This document shows positions 1 to 10,019 of a stretch of DNA of 64,000 bases, piece by piece. The DNA lies in NCBI GenBank assembly GCA_023935145.1, contig CM043699.1, positions 132,315,536-132,379,535 of the forward strand, in the 5' to 3' direction. The stretch's first letter is position 1; each line of letters opens with the position of its first letter. The stretch is from Bretschneidera sinensis (Eukaryota; Streptophyta; Magnoliopsida; Brassicales; Akaniaceae). The notes beneath the pieces are model-generated. The model was given only the letters and a program-made list of their open reading frames with translations, did not search any database and was not told where the DNA came from. The position numbers and the translations under genes were made by a program.

Positions 1-198
1 AGAAATCTTATATGTCTCCCTCTCCATCACCCTATAAATAGAAATAACAAACACACATTTTATCACATCCTTAATTCTCCAACATTTATCTTGATACTCT
101 TGTTCACTTCTTGCAAGAAAAAAATGGGCTCTAAAGCTTTTCTTCTTGTAGGTCTTTTAATTAGCATCATCTCTAACATGTTCATCATATGTATATAA
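1..198 (+). pseudogene. Truncated type G glycine-rich protein gene, copy A
   Basis: This holds a core promoter with a TATA box at 32-40, a 5' leader and an ATG at 124. The reading frame opens MGSKAFLLVGLLIS, as in the fuller copy at 58538, and stops at 196-198 after 24 residues. The rest of the signal peptide, the intron and the glycine-rich exon 2 are absent; the sequence runs straight into the inter-gene spacer. The same truncation is present in copy B (5541), so the gene was broken before the unit duplicated. The promoter looks complete, so a short transcript is possible, but a 24-residue hydrophobic peptide is unlikely to work as a cell-wall GRP. The assignment rests on the MGSKA start and the shared leader. 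Confidence 0.75.
32..40 (+). promoter_or_regulatory. TATA box of type G copy A
   Basis: The sequence CTATAAATA lies 84 bases before the ATG at 124. The same box and leader recur before the ATG at 5541. Confidence 0.7.
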
Positions 199-1389
199 AT
201 GTTGGACCAATATCCTTTTAATTTGCTTGCTGGACTCTTCTTGTGCTTGCTCCATCTTTATGGAAACTAGCCCTTGATGCTTTAGCCACCAGGTTATTGC
301 TGCATAAAAAACCTTAATTGAGCATTCTTTTCTTGTGCTTTTATTTGTTCGCATCAACTTCAATCAATTTCAAAGTTTTCAACCTTGATGGCCCAAATTA
401 AAAAAGAAAAGATGGGCATATTTGTTAACAAACGAAAAAAAGGATACACTTGATAGGAGAAAATGTAGTATAATTATTTTTCAGTTCAATTATAGATATT
501 TTCTCATAATTTAAAACAACAAAAAAAAAAATGACGCTAGTGGTGCCTTTCTTTAAGTCTAAAATTTCATTGTTTGAACTAAAAAATATATATGTTCAAA
601 TAAATTAAATACATAGAATCCTAGGAAGAACATAATTATATTGCGATTCCATTATCAAATTACCTATATAACGTCCGTAACACTCGTTTCAAGACATTAT
701 AATGATTGATAAGAAAAAAAAATGCAAAAGAAGAAAAATAAGAAAAAAAAATACAAAAAAATACAAATAAATAGAATAAAAATTTCCTTAACTTTTAATT
801 TTTAATAATTGGAAGGATTTTTACATGGAGGTAAAAAATTCCCCACATAATTCTGTGTAGGCTCATCATAATGCGAAGTCCAGGCGGTTCAACTTTATCT
901 TTTATTTTTTTCGTCCATCAATTTTCAACTAATTATGTATATATAAATATTATATAATATATACATATATGACTCCCATCTAATAAATTAAAGTTCATAT
1001 TATATTTATTTTTAATCAAAGAATGAAAATGAAAGACAAACCCGACAAATGGAGAATTAAAGTTGATATAATATATTACCCGACTAATGAAGTGGTAGTT
1101 GATTAGTAAGAGTTGAACGGATAATTTATTATTTTAACCAAAAAACATAATTTTTTTTTTAAATGTTAAAAATATTATTGTATAAATATAAATTTATTGT
1201 ATTATTAAATATAAAAATAAAAAAAAAACTAATCAACTTACTTTTGCTTATTCAGTAACAACTTCATGTTTTAAAAATCATTTATCTACATTAATCACCA
1301 AAGCAATTACATATTATCTATTTCAAAAACCATTTATATGTAATAACCATCTAAGCAATAACACATGCAGGTCCGGCTTTCATCCTTCT
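199..1389. repeat. Inter-gene spacer of the array unit, copy A
   Basis: No gene is seen here. The segment is AT-rich, and much of it recurs at 10241-11428, 54383-54790, 62700-63060 and 63687-64000. Landmarks are the block reading CTTGATGCTTTAGCCA (near 276), the ATTATTTTTC(A/G)GTTCAAT block near 472, and CGCTAGTGGTGCC near 535. It links the 3' side of a type G gene to the 5' side of the next type M gene. Confidence 0.75.
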
Positions 1390-2586
1390 CCCAAAATGAC
1401 ATCTCCTTTTTCCTTAATGAGAAAATAGCAATTCACCATTTGAAAAATAAAAAACTGACATTTACACAAATATGATGTTAATTTGGTAATTTAAAAAAAT
1501 TATTGAATCAATTTTTTCACTCATAAAGTTTTTTTGATGATATTAATTAGGACAATTGTGAGTTGAAAAAACGCACCACATGTATTATTGGAAAGCTTTC
1601 GCCAAGAGCTATCAAATGAGACCCATAAATGACATGTTCCGTCAAAAAATATAATATTTTTTTTCAAAAATGCCAACACTTTGTTGACACGATAAAATAA
1701 TATTCTCATAAGATTTTTTTTTTCATTGTTTACCCACCATGAAATTTATTTTTAATTTTTTGAATGTTGAATAAATATTAGAAAAATCAATGCCTAAGAT
1801 TTAGCTACACACACTAAACCATTAAAAAATAACAATGAATTACAAATCTCTCTATTATTTTTTTTTTCTTTTTAACATTTTATCATTATGCTTAATTTCA
1901 CACTTTTAAAACTAATTAATTTTAAAAAATAAGAAATTTTTGAAATTCATTAAATTATTGTCTTGTAGATATTAATAATTAAAAGAGCTCTATATACCAC
2001 TACATTTCTCTTATCTAAATTAACATTTAATTTTTTTAATAGTTTGATCATAATGATATATATGAGATGATTATACCAATTTATTATCTTCTAAATGATG
2101 CAATTGCTTATTGCACTTTTCAATATATAAAAAAATTAAGAAAACATCAACATTTCTAAGTGCAATAGACCTATCACTGGATTTTTTTCAAATAAAAAAT
2201 TTTAATTCAATATTAAAAAATTAAAAGTAAATTTAATATTGTATAAACAGTGAAATAATGAAAAAAAAATCTTAGAGAATATCTTTTTATTATGTCAAAA
2301 AAATGATGACATTTTTGAAAAATAATATTTTTTGATGGAATGTGGCACTTATGGGTTTTATTTGATAACTCTTGGTGAGAGCTTTTCAACAATGCTTGTG
2401 GTGCATTTTTTTGACTCATGGTTGTCCTGATATCACCAAAAAACTTTATGAGTGAAAAAAATAATTCAATGATTTTATTTATTTATCAAATTATCCTTTT
2501 ATTTGTGTAAATCTCGAACTTTGATTTTTCAAATGATGATGTACTATTTTATAGTTAAATGAGAAGTAAATATCATTTTACAAGGG
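1390..2586. mobile_element. Long-inverted-repeat element, copy A
   Basis: The two ends, about 1390-1740 and 2240-2586, are imperfect reverse complements over roughly 350 bp. The left arm holds CACTCATAAAGTTTTTTTG and a GCACCACATG block; the right arm holds their complements. The middle (about 1741-2239) is AT-rich with no gene. Long terminal inverted repeats without coding capacity fit a non-autonomous Mutator-like or foldback element, but I could not fix the exact ends or a target duplication. The same element is at 11429-12612, so it was in the unit before the unit duplicated. ORFs in the arms are by-products of the repeat. Confidence 0.6.
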
Positions 2587-2965
2587 GATATAAAAAAATC
2601 ATGAAATAAAAATAAAATAAAAAAACTAATAATATAGATTACAAATCATGTAATTAAACATGGTAATCAAACGCATCATGTAAAATCATGTGGTTAATTA
2701 AACATGGTAATCAATCATATTAAACAAGATCATGTGATTAAACATGCAAAACAAATCATACAATGAAACATATCAAACAACATGCAATTAAACATATCAA
2801 AATCATGTGGTCAGACATGTCATTTTGTGTTTACAATATCAAAACAATTTGTATTGAAAAAAAAATACATAATGTATCACCCAAAAGGAGAAAAATTGGC
2901 AAACAAACAATTGGAATGGATTATCGTATATATGGCGGCAGCAGCCGAGATAGAGCAGATCAGGT
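2587..2965. other. AT-rich sequence with short ATTAAACAT repeats
   Basis: From about 2650 to 2820 the sequence repeats short motifs of the kind AATCATGTGATTAAACAT in irregular order. The matching stretch in the duplicate unit (about 12670-12910) has a different number of copies. No gene is seen. The segment leads into the type M promoter. Confidence 0.5.
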
Positions 2966-2971
2966 TTGACT
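2966..2971 (+). promoter_or_regulatory. Conserved W-box-like TTGACT upstream of type M gene 1
   Basis: TTGACT sits in a block (GGTTTGACTTGCAAGTTGCA) that is kept at the same place upstream of the other type M genes (13055-13060 and 60848-60853) and in the gene-less unit at 55090-55095. TTGAC(C/T) is the core of WRKY binding sites. Conservation is seen directly; regulation by WRKY factors is inference. Confidence 0.4.
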
Positions 2972-3168
2972 TGCAAGTTGCAAATTAAGCCCAGTTACCA
3001 GCACGTAGTGTATCTGAGCTCGGCATGTCTCCATGTGGAATGCTGGTGTCGAGAGAAGAGATTAAGTTATGAAATTCGTACAAACATCCAATTTTCTCTC
3101 TTCAATAGCCAACTAATTAGACCTTAATATTATCTCTTTTTCTTGTCATTTAGTGTACTACTCAAGCA

Positions 3169-3178
3169 CTACAAATAA
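3169..3178 (+). promoter_or_regulatory. Degenerate TATA box of type M gene 1
   Basis: The sequence is CTACAAATAA, where the other copies have CTATAAATAG (13241-13250 and 61051-61060). The single T-to-C change falls in the middle of the TATA core, so expression of gene 1 may differ from its paralogues. Confidence 0.55.
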
Positions 3179-3260
3179 AGGCCCAAGGAAAACAAGATTT
3201 CTCACTCTTCTCTTGTAGTAAAACTAATTATAAGTAGTTCTGTTTTGATCTGATAGCAAA

Positions 3261-4355
3261 ATGAATTTCATGGCTTTTAGTTTCCTGACTCTTCTATTGG
3301 CAATCATTGTTGCCGTGGTAGCCGAGACATCCATCGATGAGAAACAACGTTAGTATATATAGTTCATTGTTGTTCCCTTATATATATATATATATTCGCA
3401 TTAACATTTTTGTCTCTTATTGTTAGTCATTTGCCCACTTACACTGATACACTGATTAGTGTACACCACAAAGTATTGCGTGCGTTTTTCCTGCAATTAA
3501 AAGCATGCACCATATCCACCAATGCACATTGGTATAAGTGTACATTTTTCAATTATTCATGTCTTTGTTGTGTATTGCAAGATCTATTACATGTTTTTAA
3601 TCTTTTTTCATAAATATTGAAATTGAATTTTTATTTATAATTTAATGAGCTATAAACTTTTGTTTATAAACAGTGTATAAAATTATACATTACAATGCAT
3701 CAACTATAAACTCAAATTAAAATGACTAATGATTAATATTAGTACATAACCACATGTTTATTAAATTGTTTCCATTTGATTGTCACCCTTTTGAACGATG
3801 TCATAAAGTTCAATAATTTTTTTACATTTTTGTAAAAAAATTTATTTATATGATGAAAAATAATTTGATGAGAACATTTCTGAAAAAATATATATGGATA
3901 TATTTCGTATCTAAAAAATAAATAAATAAGTTGGGACATTGAGAAAGAGTGGCAAATTAAAATGGGATAGAGAGTAATTAACAAACTAAATTTATAACGT
4001 GCTGTTGGTACGTGCAGAAGAAGAAACTAACCAAGTAGGTGATGATTACATGTGCCGTCGGCACGGTTGTTGCGGTTATTGGGGATGCGGATCTGCTGAT
4101 AATCTACCCCCCATCCAAGAAACTTTTCTTTATGGAGTTGGAGTCCGCGGTGGCTCTGGCGGTAGAGGCAAGGGTGGTAAAGGTGTAGGCAGCGGCGGTA
4201 ACGATGTTGGCAGCGGTGCTAAAAGTGGAGGCCGCCAAGGTAAAGGTGGAGGTGGCAGTGGCCACGGCCATGATGGCAGCGATAAAGGTGGAGGCAGTGG
4301 TGGCTGTAATGACAGCAGTGAAATGGGAAGCGAAGCTTGCAATGGCGATGAGTAA
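3261..4355 (+). CDS. Secreted glycine-rich protein, type M gene 1 (two exons)
   Basis: Exon 1 is 3261-3348 and exon 2 is 4018-4355; the intron (669 bp) has a GTTAGT donor and a TGCAG acceptor in phase 1. The joined frame is 141 residues. Residues 1 to about 22 form a signal peptide with a Leu/Val-rich core, probably cleaved after VVA. Then come a short acidic linker, a Cys module (YMCRRHGCCGYWGC) and a long Gly/Ser/Lys tail ending in CNGDE. Proteins of this build are known as cell-wall or apoplastic GRPs; the exact role is unknown. The start is fixed by the in-frame ATG at the same place in genes 2 and 4. The Cys module has lost the second half (GCSKCC) still present in gene 4. The TATA box is degenerate. 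No break is seen in the frame. Confidence 0.85.
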
Positions 4356-5418
4356 TTTATGTATCATAAATATTTTTAATATTAATAATAAAAATATACA
4401 GTAAAAAAAGATAAGAAACTTATTACTCTAACGCATACTCTCTTTCTTATGAAAATATTTCTCCAGTTCATATTCATAAAAATTATATGACATAATAATT
4501 TATTTTATTATTGGATACAAATTTTAATAATAAAATTAATCTTTATAACATATATCTTTTATAATTATATATTAATTAAAAAAAAACTTCTTTCTCGAAT
4601 TTTATGCTGCAGAGTATTATACATGCAGTTTGATGAAAGTAAATTTACACATGCCAAGTCATCCCATCAATATTTACTTTCCTAAACTGACCTCCCTTTT
4701 GTGTAAAATGGGAAAGTAACTTTATTTGATTTTCGTGGAAAAAAAAACAGTTTATGTTAAATTGTATTTTTTTTCTTTCTATTTTGTGTGTGTTATTAGA
4801 TTTTGTAAAATGGGATAGTATGGAAAAATAAGATTTTAACTTTTTGAATCAACCTGTACTGCTCTTAATTTGGATGGGGAATAAGCTAATTAACGGAAAA
4901 AAAAAACCGATCATATCTAATCAAATATCATTCAATGGTAAAATAAGAAAAGAAAATAATATTAATTTTTGAAATATATAGATTCCTCATGTTTATAATT
5001 TTTTTACATACAAATAAAAATTTGTTGTGTGAATGAATAAAAAAATAGATAAATTATATTTATGTAAATAAAAAATCAAATATATTATTAAAAAAATTTG
5101 TAAAAAAGAACTAGGATTTGATAGAGACTTAGCTAGTGTGAAGTCAGTGAATGAGATTGAATAATTTGACTAGTCTCCAACACCAAACTACGTACTACTA
5201 ATTGTGGATCATATATAACTACTTCTTTGAGTAAGTATTTTTTACTGTTAAAAAAAATTGTGAAGTAAAACTCACAATACATATAAATTTTAATTATAAA
5301 CCGATTTTTACAAAATCTCAAAATTTAAATAGTACAAATTCGTGTGCAAAAACAGTGCTTTACGTACTTTACTTCACAATTTTTAAAGAGGTCGCAATCC
5401 TACTTCTTTATAGTTGTA
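4356..5418. other. AT-rich flank between units A and B
   Basis: No gene is seen. The 3' flank here is not the conserved one that follows genes 2, 3 and 4. The stretch at about 5148-5210 (GAGATTGAATAATTTGACTA and on) matches the region just upstream of the type G gene at 58385-58450, so it is the distal promoter of type G copy B. Confidence 0.55.
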
Positions 5419-5448
5419 GAAATCTTATATCTCTCCCTCTCAATCACC

Positions 5449-5457
5449 CTATAAATA
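5449..5457 (+). promoter_or_regulatory. TATA box of type G copy B
   Basis: CTATAAATA lies about 90 bases before the ATG at 5541, in the same context as copy A at 32-40. Confidence 0.7.
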
Positions 5458-5540
5458 GAAATAACAAACACACATTTTATCACATCCTTAATTCTTCAAC
5501 ATTTATCTTGATACTGTTGTTCACTTCTTGCAAGAAAAAA

Positions 5541-5628
5541 ATGGGTTCTAAAGCTATTCTTCTTGTAGGTCTTTTAATTAGCAATTACAGTCACTGCATC
5601 ATCTCTAACATGTTCATCATATGTATAT
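5541..5628 (+). pseudogene. Truncated type G glycine-rich protein gene, copy B
   Basis: The frame opens MGSKAILLVGLLIS, then runs into sequence unrelated to the exon in the fuller copy at 58538. It carries 18 bases (around 5581-5598) that copy A lacks. A Copia element is inserted right after 5628, in the sequence that in copy A leads to the stop codon and spacer. Exon 2 is missing. It was already truncated before the Copia arrived, because copy A shows the same truncation without the insertion. Confidence 0.75.
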
Positions 5629-5844
5629 TGTTGAATTTAAGAGAGGAAGTGAGACAATACAAAGAGAAGAATTGTATTGAATGGTGTGATTTACTTACAA
5701 AGGGAGCTATCCTATTTATATAAGCTAATAGGAGAAGTAAAGCTATACACAACCAATGTGGGATTATCTTATTTATACAAGCTAATAGGAGAAGCAAAGC
5801 TATACACAACCAATGTGGGACTAAGCCCATATAATACATTAACA
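5629..5844 (-). repeat. 3' LTR of Copia F
   Basis: It starts TGTTGAATTT and ends ACATTAACA on the plus strand and reads as identical to 10020-10235. Each LTR itself contains two near-repeats of GCTAATAGGAGAAG(T/C)AAAGC. Confidence 0.95.
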
Positions 5845-5856
5845 TCCCCCCTCAAA
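5845..5856 (-). other. Polypurine tract of Copia F
   Basis: On the minus strand this reads TTTGAGGGGGGA directly before the 3' LTR, the usual position for the plus-strand DNA primer. Confidence 0.8.
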
Positions 5857-5857
5857 C

Positions 5858-8800
5858 TCAAGGCGGTAAGTGGGAGGTGAACTTGAGTTTGGAAACCAGA
5901 GAGTGAAAGCGTCCGGGTGGATGAGCCTTAGTGAAAATGTCAGTTGTCTGATCGGCTGAACTGACGGATTGTAGACGAACCGTATTCTGGAGAATGTGAT
6001 CACGGATGAAGTGGATATCATTCTCGATGTGTTTTGTACGCTCGTGGAAGACATCATTGTGAGCGATCTGAATAGCACTCCTGTTGTCACAGTGTAGGAT
6101 AGTGGCAGCAGGAGAAGAGATACCCATGTCAGCGAGTAGCCATCGAAGCCAAAGAAGTTCTTGAGTTGCATCAGCCATGGCACGATATTCAGCTTCGGTA
6201 CTGGAGCGAGCAACCACAGTTTGTTTCTTACTACGCCAGGAAATGAGAGAATTGCCCAAAAAGAAACAGTAACCAGTGGTTGAACGTCTGTCGGTGGGGT
6301 CTCCGGCCCAATCGGCATCAGAATAGGCTTGTAAAACGGGGGCAGACTGTGCTGAGAAATGAAGCCCATGAAATAAAGTACCCTTGACGTACCTAAGAAT
6401 GCGAAGAACAGTCGAGTAATGGGTGGTCCGAGGAGCGGACAAGAACCGACTGACCTGATGAACGGCATAGGCAATGTCAGGGCGAGTGACAGTAAGATAT
6501 ACAAGACTTCCAACCAGTTGACGATATAGAGTGGCATCCTGAAGAGGTGAACCATCGAGTGGGGTAAGTCTGACATTCGGCTCGAGAGGAGTAGTGACAG
6601 TGGTTGAGTCAGTGATCCCAGCCTTGGAAAGGAGGTCCGAGGCATATTTGGCCTGAGAGAGAAAAAATCCATCAGAATTAGATGAGACTTCGAGGCCAAG
6701 AAAATAGGTGAGCACGCCAAGATCTTTCATCTCGAATTGGCCACTGAGAAACTTTTTGAGTTCAGAAATACCATGTGGATCATTTCCAGTAATAACCATA
6801 TCATCCACGTACAGTAAAAGAAGGATAATACCGTTGGCAGTATGGCGGATAAACAGAGCCGAATCATGAGCACTCGGTGTGAACCCAAACTGATGAATGG
6901 TAGTGCTGAATTTGGCAAACCAGGCACGTGGAGCTTGTTTTAAACCATATAAGGCACGACGAAGGCGACAAACTTTGTTTCGAGTGGCATCCAAGCCGGG
7001 AGGTGTATGCATATAGACTTCCTCAAGAAGTTCCCCATTCAGAAATGCATTTTTGACATCCATTTGAAATAGAGTCCATCTTCGAATGGCGGCGACAGCA
7101 ATGAGTGTACGGACAGATGTGAGCCTCGCCACTGGAGCAAATGTCTCTTCATAGTCAATGCCATATTCCTGAGCAAATCCCTTGGCAACAAGTCGGGCTT
7201 TATATCGTTCAATAGAGCCATCAGAAAGTGTCTTGATCTTAAACACCCATTTGCACCCAATAGGAGTTTTTCCAGCGGGTAGATCAACAATATCCCATGT
7301 ATGAGTTTTAGCTAGGGCCTGAAGTTCTTCATCCATTGCTTTCTGCCAAAGAGGATTAGTACTAGCCTCCTTATAGGATTGAGGCTCATGCAGATGAAGT
7401 ATAGTGGAAAAACAATGATAATCACAATGGTAATCAGCAAGATGAGAAGGGGGGTGAGTTACCCTGGTAGATCTGCGGGGGTGATCTGGAGGATGGCTCT
7501 CAGAGGGAGTCGGTGCAGACTCATCAGACATAGGAATATCCTCGGGCACGACCGATTGAGTCAGAGAGGTGAGGTCAGCTGATGGTTCTGGAGCTGGAAC
7601 TGGGTCTGGGTCTGGGTCTGGGTCTGGAGAGGTAGGATCAACTGGTGGTTCTGGAACGGAAGGGGTGATATCAGCTGGTGATTCGGAGGTGGACTCAACA
7701 GTACCTGAAACTGGATTCTCAGGAAATAACTTAATAGATGGATCAGTAAAGAATCTGGAGTTAGTGATGGTTGATATGTCAAATGACCGTAAGGAAGAGA
7801 ACATTTGATGTTCCCAAAAAATGACATGACGAGAGATACGAAGAGTTTTAGAAATAGGATCCCAGCATCGATACCCCTTATGTTCAATACCATATCCAAT
7901 GAAACAACACAGATGAGCCCTTGGTTGTAATTTGTTGTGTTCATGTGGTTTGAGAAGAACAAAACAAGCGCAACCAAAGACTCTGAGGTTAGAGTAATCA
8001 GGAGGTTTACCGAAAAGGCGCTCGAATGGAGATTGATTTTGGATTGTAGTGGAAGGGACACGATTGATTGTGTATACTGCGGTGAATGCAGCATCACCCC
8101 AGAAACGTTCAGGACATGATGACGAAATGAGTAGAGCACGAACGGTGTCAAGAATATGTCGATGTTTGCGTTCAGCTCGTCCATTTTGTTGGGAGGTTCC
8201 AGGGCACGAGCGGTGGGGGAGCGTGCCATTTTTGTGAAGTAGGTTTAGAAAAGCACGGTCTTTATATTCCATTGCATTATCTGAACGAAAAATTTTGATA
8301 TTCCGAGAGAATTGAGTTTGAACCATAGAAGAAAAATCAGAATATATTTGAAAGAGTTCAGATCTGCTTTTCATAAGAAACAACCAAGTATAACGAGAAT
8401 AGTCATCCACAAATATAACAAAATAACGAGCACCACCCATTGATGCATGAGGAGAAGGCCCCCAAACGTCAGAATGTACTAAATCAAAAGGTGCAAGGGA
8501 AACGGACTGACTCTCATTAAAAGGTAAAGCTGACTGTTTTGCAAGTTGACAATGAATACAATGAAAAGACTCATGCTGAAGTGAACCTAACTGACCACTA
8601 GAAATAAGAGAACGTAGAGGGCTAGATGAAGTATGACCTAACCGAGAGTGCCACAATTCCACAGGTGAGAGTGCTGGGATGGATGCGGCTGATTGATTTG
8701 GTGATGGTGAGGATGGGACTTGGAGATGAGTGAGCTCAAAGAGGCGTCCAACTTTACGGCCGGTTCCAAGGAGTTTTTCTGTCTGAGGGTCCTGCACACG

Positions 8801-9436
8801 ACAACCAGTAGAAGAAAAATGCACATCAAGTCCAAGATCACATAGTTGTCCAACAGATATAAGGTTAAGCGTAAGATTAGGAACTAAATATGTGTCAGGG
8901 AGAGACAAATGAGAACTATCAACATGTCCAGTATGGCTGACCAGCATATTTGATCCATTGGCAGTGTGAATAGTATGCGCATGCTCATCACGGGTTTTAG
9001 AGGAAAAAATAGAGGCATCAGAAGTCATGTGATTGCAACAAGCAGAATCGAAATACCATCGGGATGTACCTGGTGTAGTTGACATGGCTATATTGTTACC
9101 GATTTTATTTAGAGCCTCGGTAAGAACGGTGCAGAAACCACTCCAATCAGGTGGAGAATTGGATGAAGTTGGTGTAGCATCAGTGGTTACGGCAGCAGTA
9201 TTCTTTGGCTTGGAATATGACCGATTGTATGAGCCTCGAGAGTGATATTGGTTCCCATTTGACTGATTTCCAGATGGAAGTTTAGGGCAGTCTGCAAGAT
9301 AGTGACCCGGTTCTCTGCAGACTTTACATAGGCGAGAAGGACATTTGAGCAATTCATGCCCTTGTGAATGACAATACTTGCAATATAAGGGCTTCTGGTG
9401 TGTGCTCTGTCGGTGGGGTAAGTCCGATTCAGCCAT
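5858..9436 (-). CDS. Copia gag(partial)-pol polyprotein
   Basis: This is an uninterrupted frame of 1192 residues from the first ATG (9434-9436). An in-frame stop lies upstream at 9503-9505, so the capsid region is truly absent. Order: two CCHC knuckles (CKYCHSQGHELLKC and CKVCREPGHYLADC); protease with FDSACCNHM; pre-integrase HHCC ending CIHCQLAK; integrase D-D-E (HSDVWGP, FRSDNAMEY, QQNGRAERKH); reverse transcriptase with QMDVKNAFLNG and LYVDDMV; RNase H with SDADWAGD, SSTEAEYRA and HCDNRSA. All catalytic motifs look intact. The family normally has a further 200 or more gag residues at the N-terminus, so the element probably needs Gag supplied by a relative. Confidence 0.92.
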   Translation of the reverse strand: MAESDLPHRQSTHQKPLYCKYCHSQGHELLKCPSRLCKVCREPGHYLADCPKLPSGNQSNGNQYHSRGSYNRSYSKPKNTAAVTTDATPTSSNSPPDWSGFCTVLTEALNKIGNNIAMSTTPGTSRWYFDSACCNHMTSDASIFSSKTRDEHAHTIHTANGSNMLVSHTGHVDSSHLSLPDTYLVPNLTLNLISVGQLCDLGLDVHFSSTGCRVQDPQTEKLLGTGRKVGRLFELTHLQVPSSPSPNQSAASIPALSPVELWHSRLGHTSSSPLRSLISSGQLGSLQHESFHCIHCQLAKQSALPFNESQSVSLAPFDLVHSDVWGPSPHASMGGARYFVIFVDDYSRYTWLFLMKSRSELFQIYSDFSSMVQTQFSRNIKIFRSDNAMEYKDRAFLNLLHKNGTLPHRSCPGTSQQNGRAERKHRHILDTVRALLISSSCPERFWGDAAFTAVYTINRVPSTTIQNQSPFERLFGKPPDYSNLRVFGCACFVLLKPHEHNKLQPRAHLCCFIGYGIEHKGYRCWDPISKTLRISRHVIFWEHQMFSSLRSFDISTITNSRFFTDPSIKLFPENPVSGTVESTSESPADITPSVPEPPVDPTSPDPDPDPDPVPAPEPSADLTSLTQSVVPEDIPMSDESAPTPSESHPPDHPRRSTRVTHPPSHLADYHCDYHCFSTILHLHEPQSYKEASTNPLWQKAMDEELQALAKTHTWDIVDLPAGKTPIGCKWVFKIKTLSDGSIERYKARLVAKGFAQEYGIDYEETFAPVARLTSVRTLIAVAAIRRWTLFQMDVKNAFLNGELLEEVYMHTPPGLDATRNKVCRLRRALYGLKQAPRAWFAKFSTTIHQFGFTPSAHDSALFIRHTANGIILLLLYVDDMVITGNDPHGISELKKFLSGQFEMKDLGVLTYFLGLEVSSNSDGFFLSQAKYASDLLSKAGITDSTTVTTPLEPNVRLTPLDGSPLQDATLYRQLVGSLVYLTVTRPDIAYAVHQVSRFLSAPRTTHYSTVLRILRYVKGTLFHGLHFSAQSAPVLQAYSDADWAGDPTDRRSTTGYCFFLGNSLISWRSKKQTVVARSSTEAEYRAMADATQELLWLRWLLADMGISSPAATILHCDNRSAIQIAHNDVFHERTKHIENDIHFIRDHILQNTVRLQSVSSADQTTDIFTKAHPPGRFHSLVSKLKFTSHLPP

Positions 9437-9474
9437 AGGAGCAAAGAGGAAGGTGAACCTCCAAGAAACCAGTG

Positions 9475-9830
9475 ATGTGACGGTCAACTGATGATGTGGC
9501 AGTCAACCGGTGATGTGGCGGTCAACTGATGATGTGGCAGTCAACTGATGATGTGACGGTCAACGAGTAACGTGGTGCTGACGTGTTGTTGATGTGGTGC
9601 TACTGTGGCAGCAGCGTGTCTGAAACAGGAGCGGCAGCGGAGATGATGTCAACGGGTGACGTGGCACTGATGTGGCAGCGGAGATGATGTCAATGGGTGA
9701 CGTGGCACTGACGTGGCAGTGAGGTGGCGCTGATGTGGCTTTTAGGGCTGACGTGGCAGCAGCGTTTCTGAAACAGAAGCGACAGCGGAGATGATGTCGA
9801 TGGAGAATGAGACTCCGACTATAGTGATGA
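9475..9830. repeat. GATGATGTGG(C/A)-type tandem repeats in the Copia F leader
   Basis: About four to five units of some 18-19 bp, each built around GATGATGTGGCAGTCAAC, run from 9475 to 9560. They are followed by less regular repeats of GACGTGGCA and CAGCGGAGATGATGTC up to about 9800. The stretch is much more GC-rich than its surroundings. On the element's own strand it is dense in TTGAC and ACGTCA motifs. It occupies the place where gag capsid coding should be. I see no frame of any length in it. Confidence 0.8.
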
Positions 9831-9863
9831 CCCGACAGGTATGAAAAGGATATACTAGAAGTT

Positions 9864-9999
9864 TTTCTGATGTGAAGGATCCACTAATAGTGGCAATCAC
9901 AGAGCATACTCAACTCTTAATATACCGAGAATTTCTGATGTGAAGGATCCACTAATAGTGGCAATCACAGAGCATACTCAACTCTTAAAATACCGAGAA
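9864..9999. repeat. 68-bp tandem duplication in the Copia F leader
   Basis: Two copies, 9864-9931 and 9932-9999, each start TTTCTGATGTGAAGGATCC and are nearly identical. They lie between the primer site and the repeat-rich leader. Confidence 0.85.
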
Positions 10000-10006
10000 C
10001 CATTAA

Positions 10007-10019
10007 GGCTCTGATACCA
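10007..10019 (-). other. Primer-binding site of Copia F (tRNA-Met)
   Basis: The minus strand reads TGGTATCAGAGCC directly after the 5' LTR. This is the usual plant Copia site complementary to the 3' end of initiator tRNA-Met. Confidence 0.92.

Noticed and set aside
4104..4367. Ala/Thr-rich and Pro/Leu-rich minus-strand frames over exon 2 of gene 1
   Set aside because: They are antisense shadows of the Gly-rich exon: GGN codons read backwards give Pro, Ala and Thr.
9436..9487. Start of the Copia F polyprotein upstream of the first ATG (near 9487)
   Set aside because: The upstream extension begins with TTG, not ATG, and lies in the repeat-rich leader; the ATG at 9434-9436 is the better start, although Copia polyproteins can differ.
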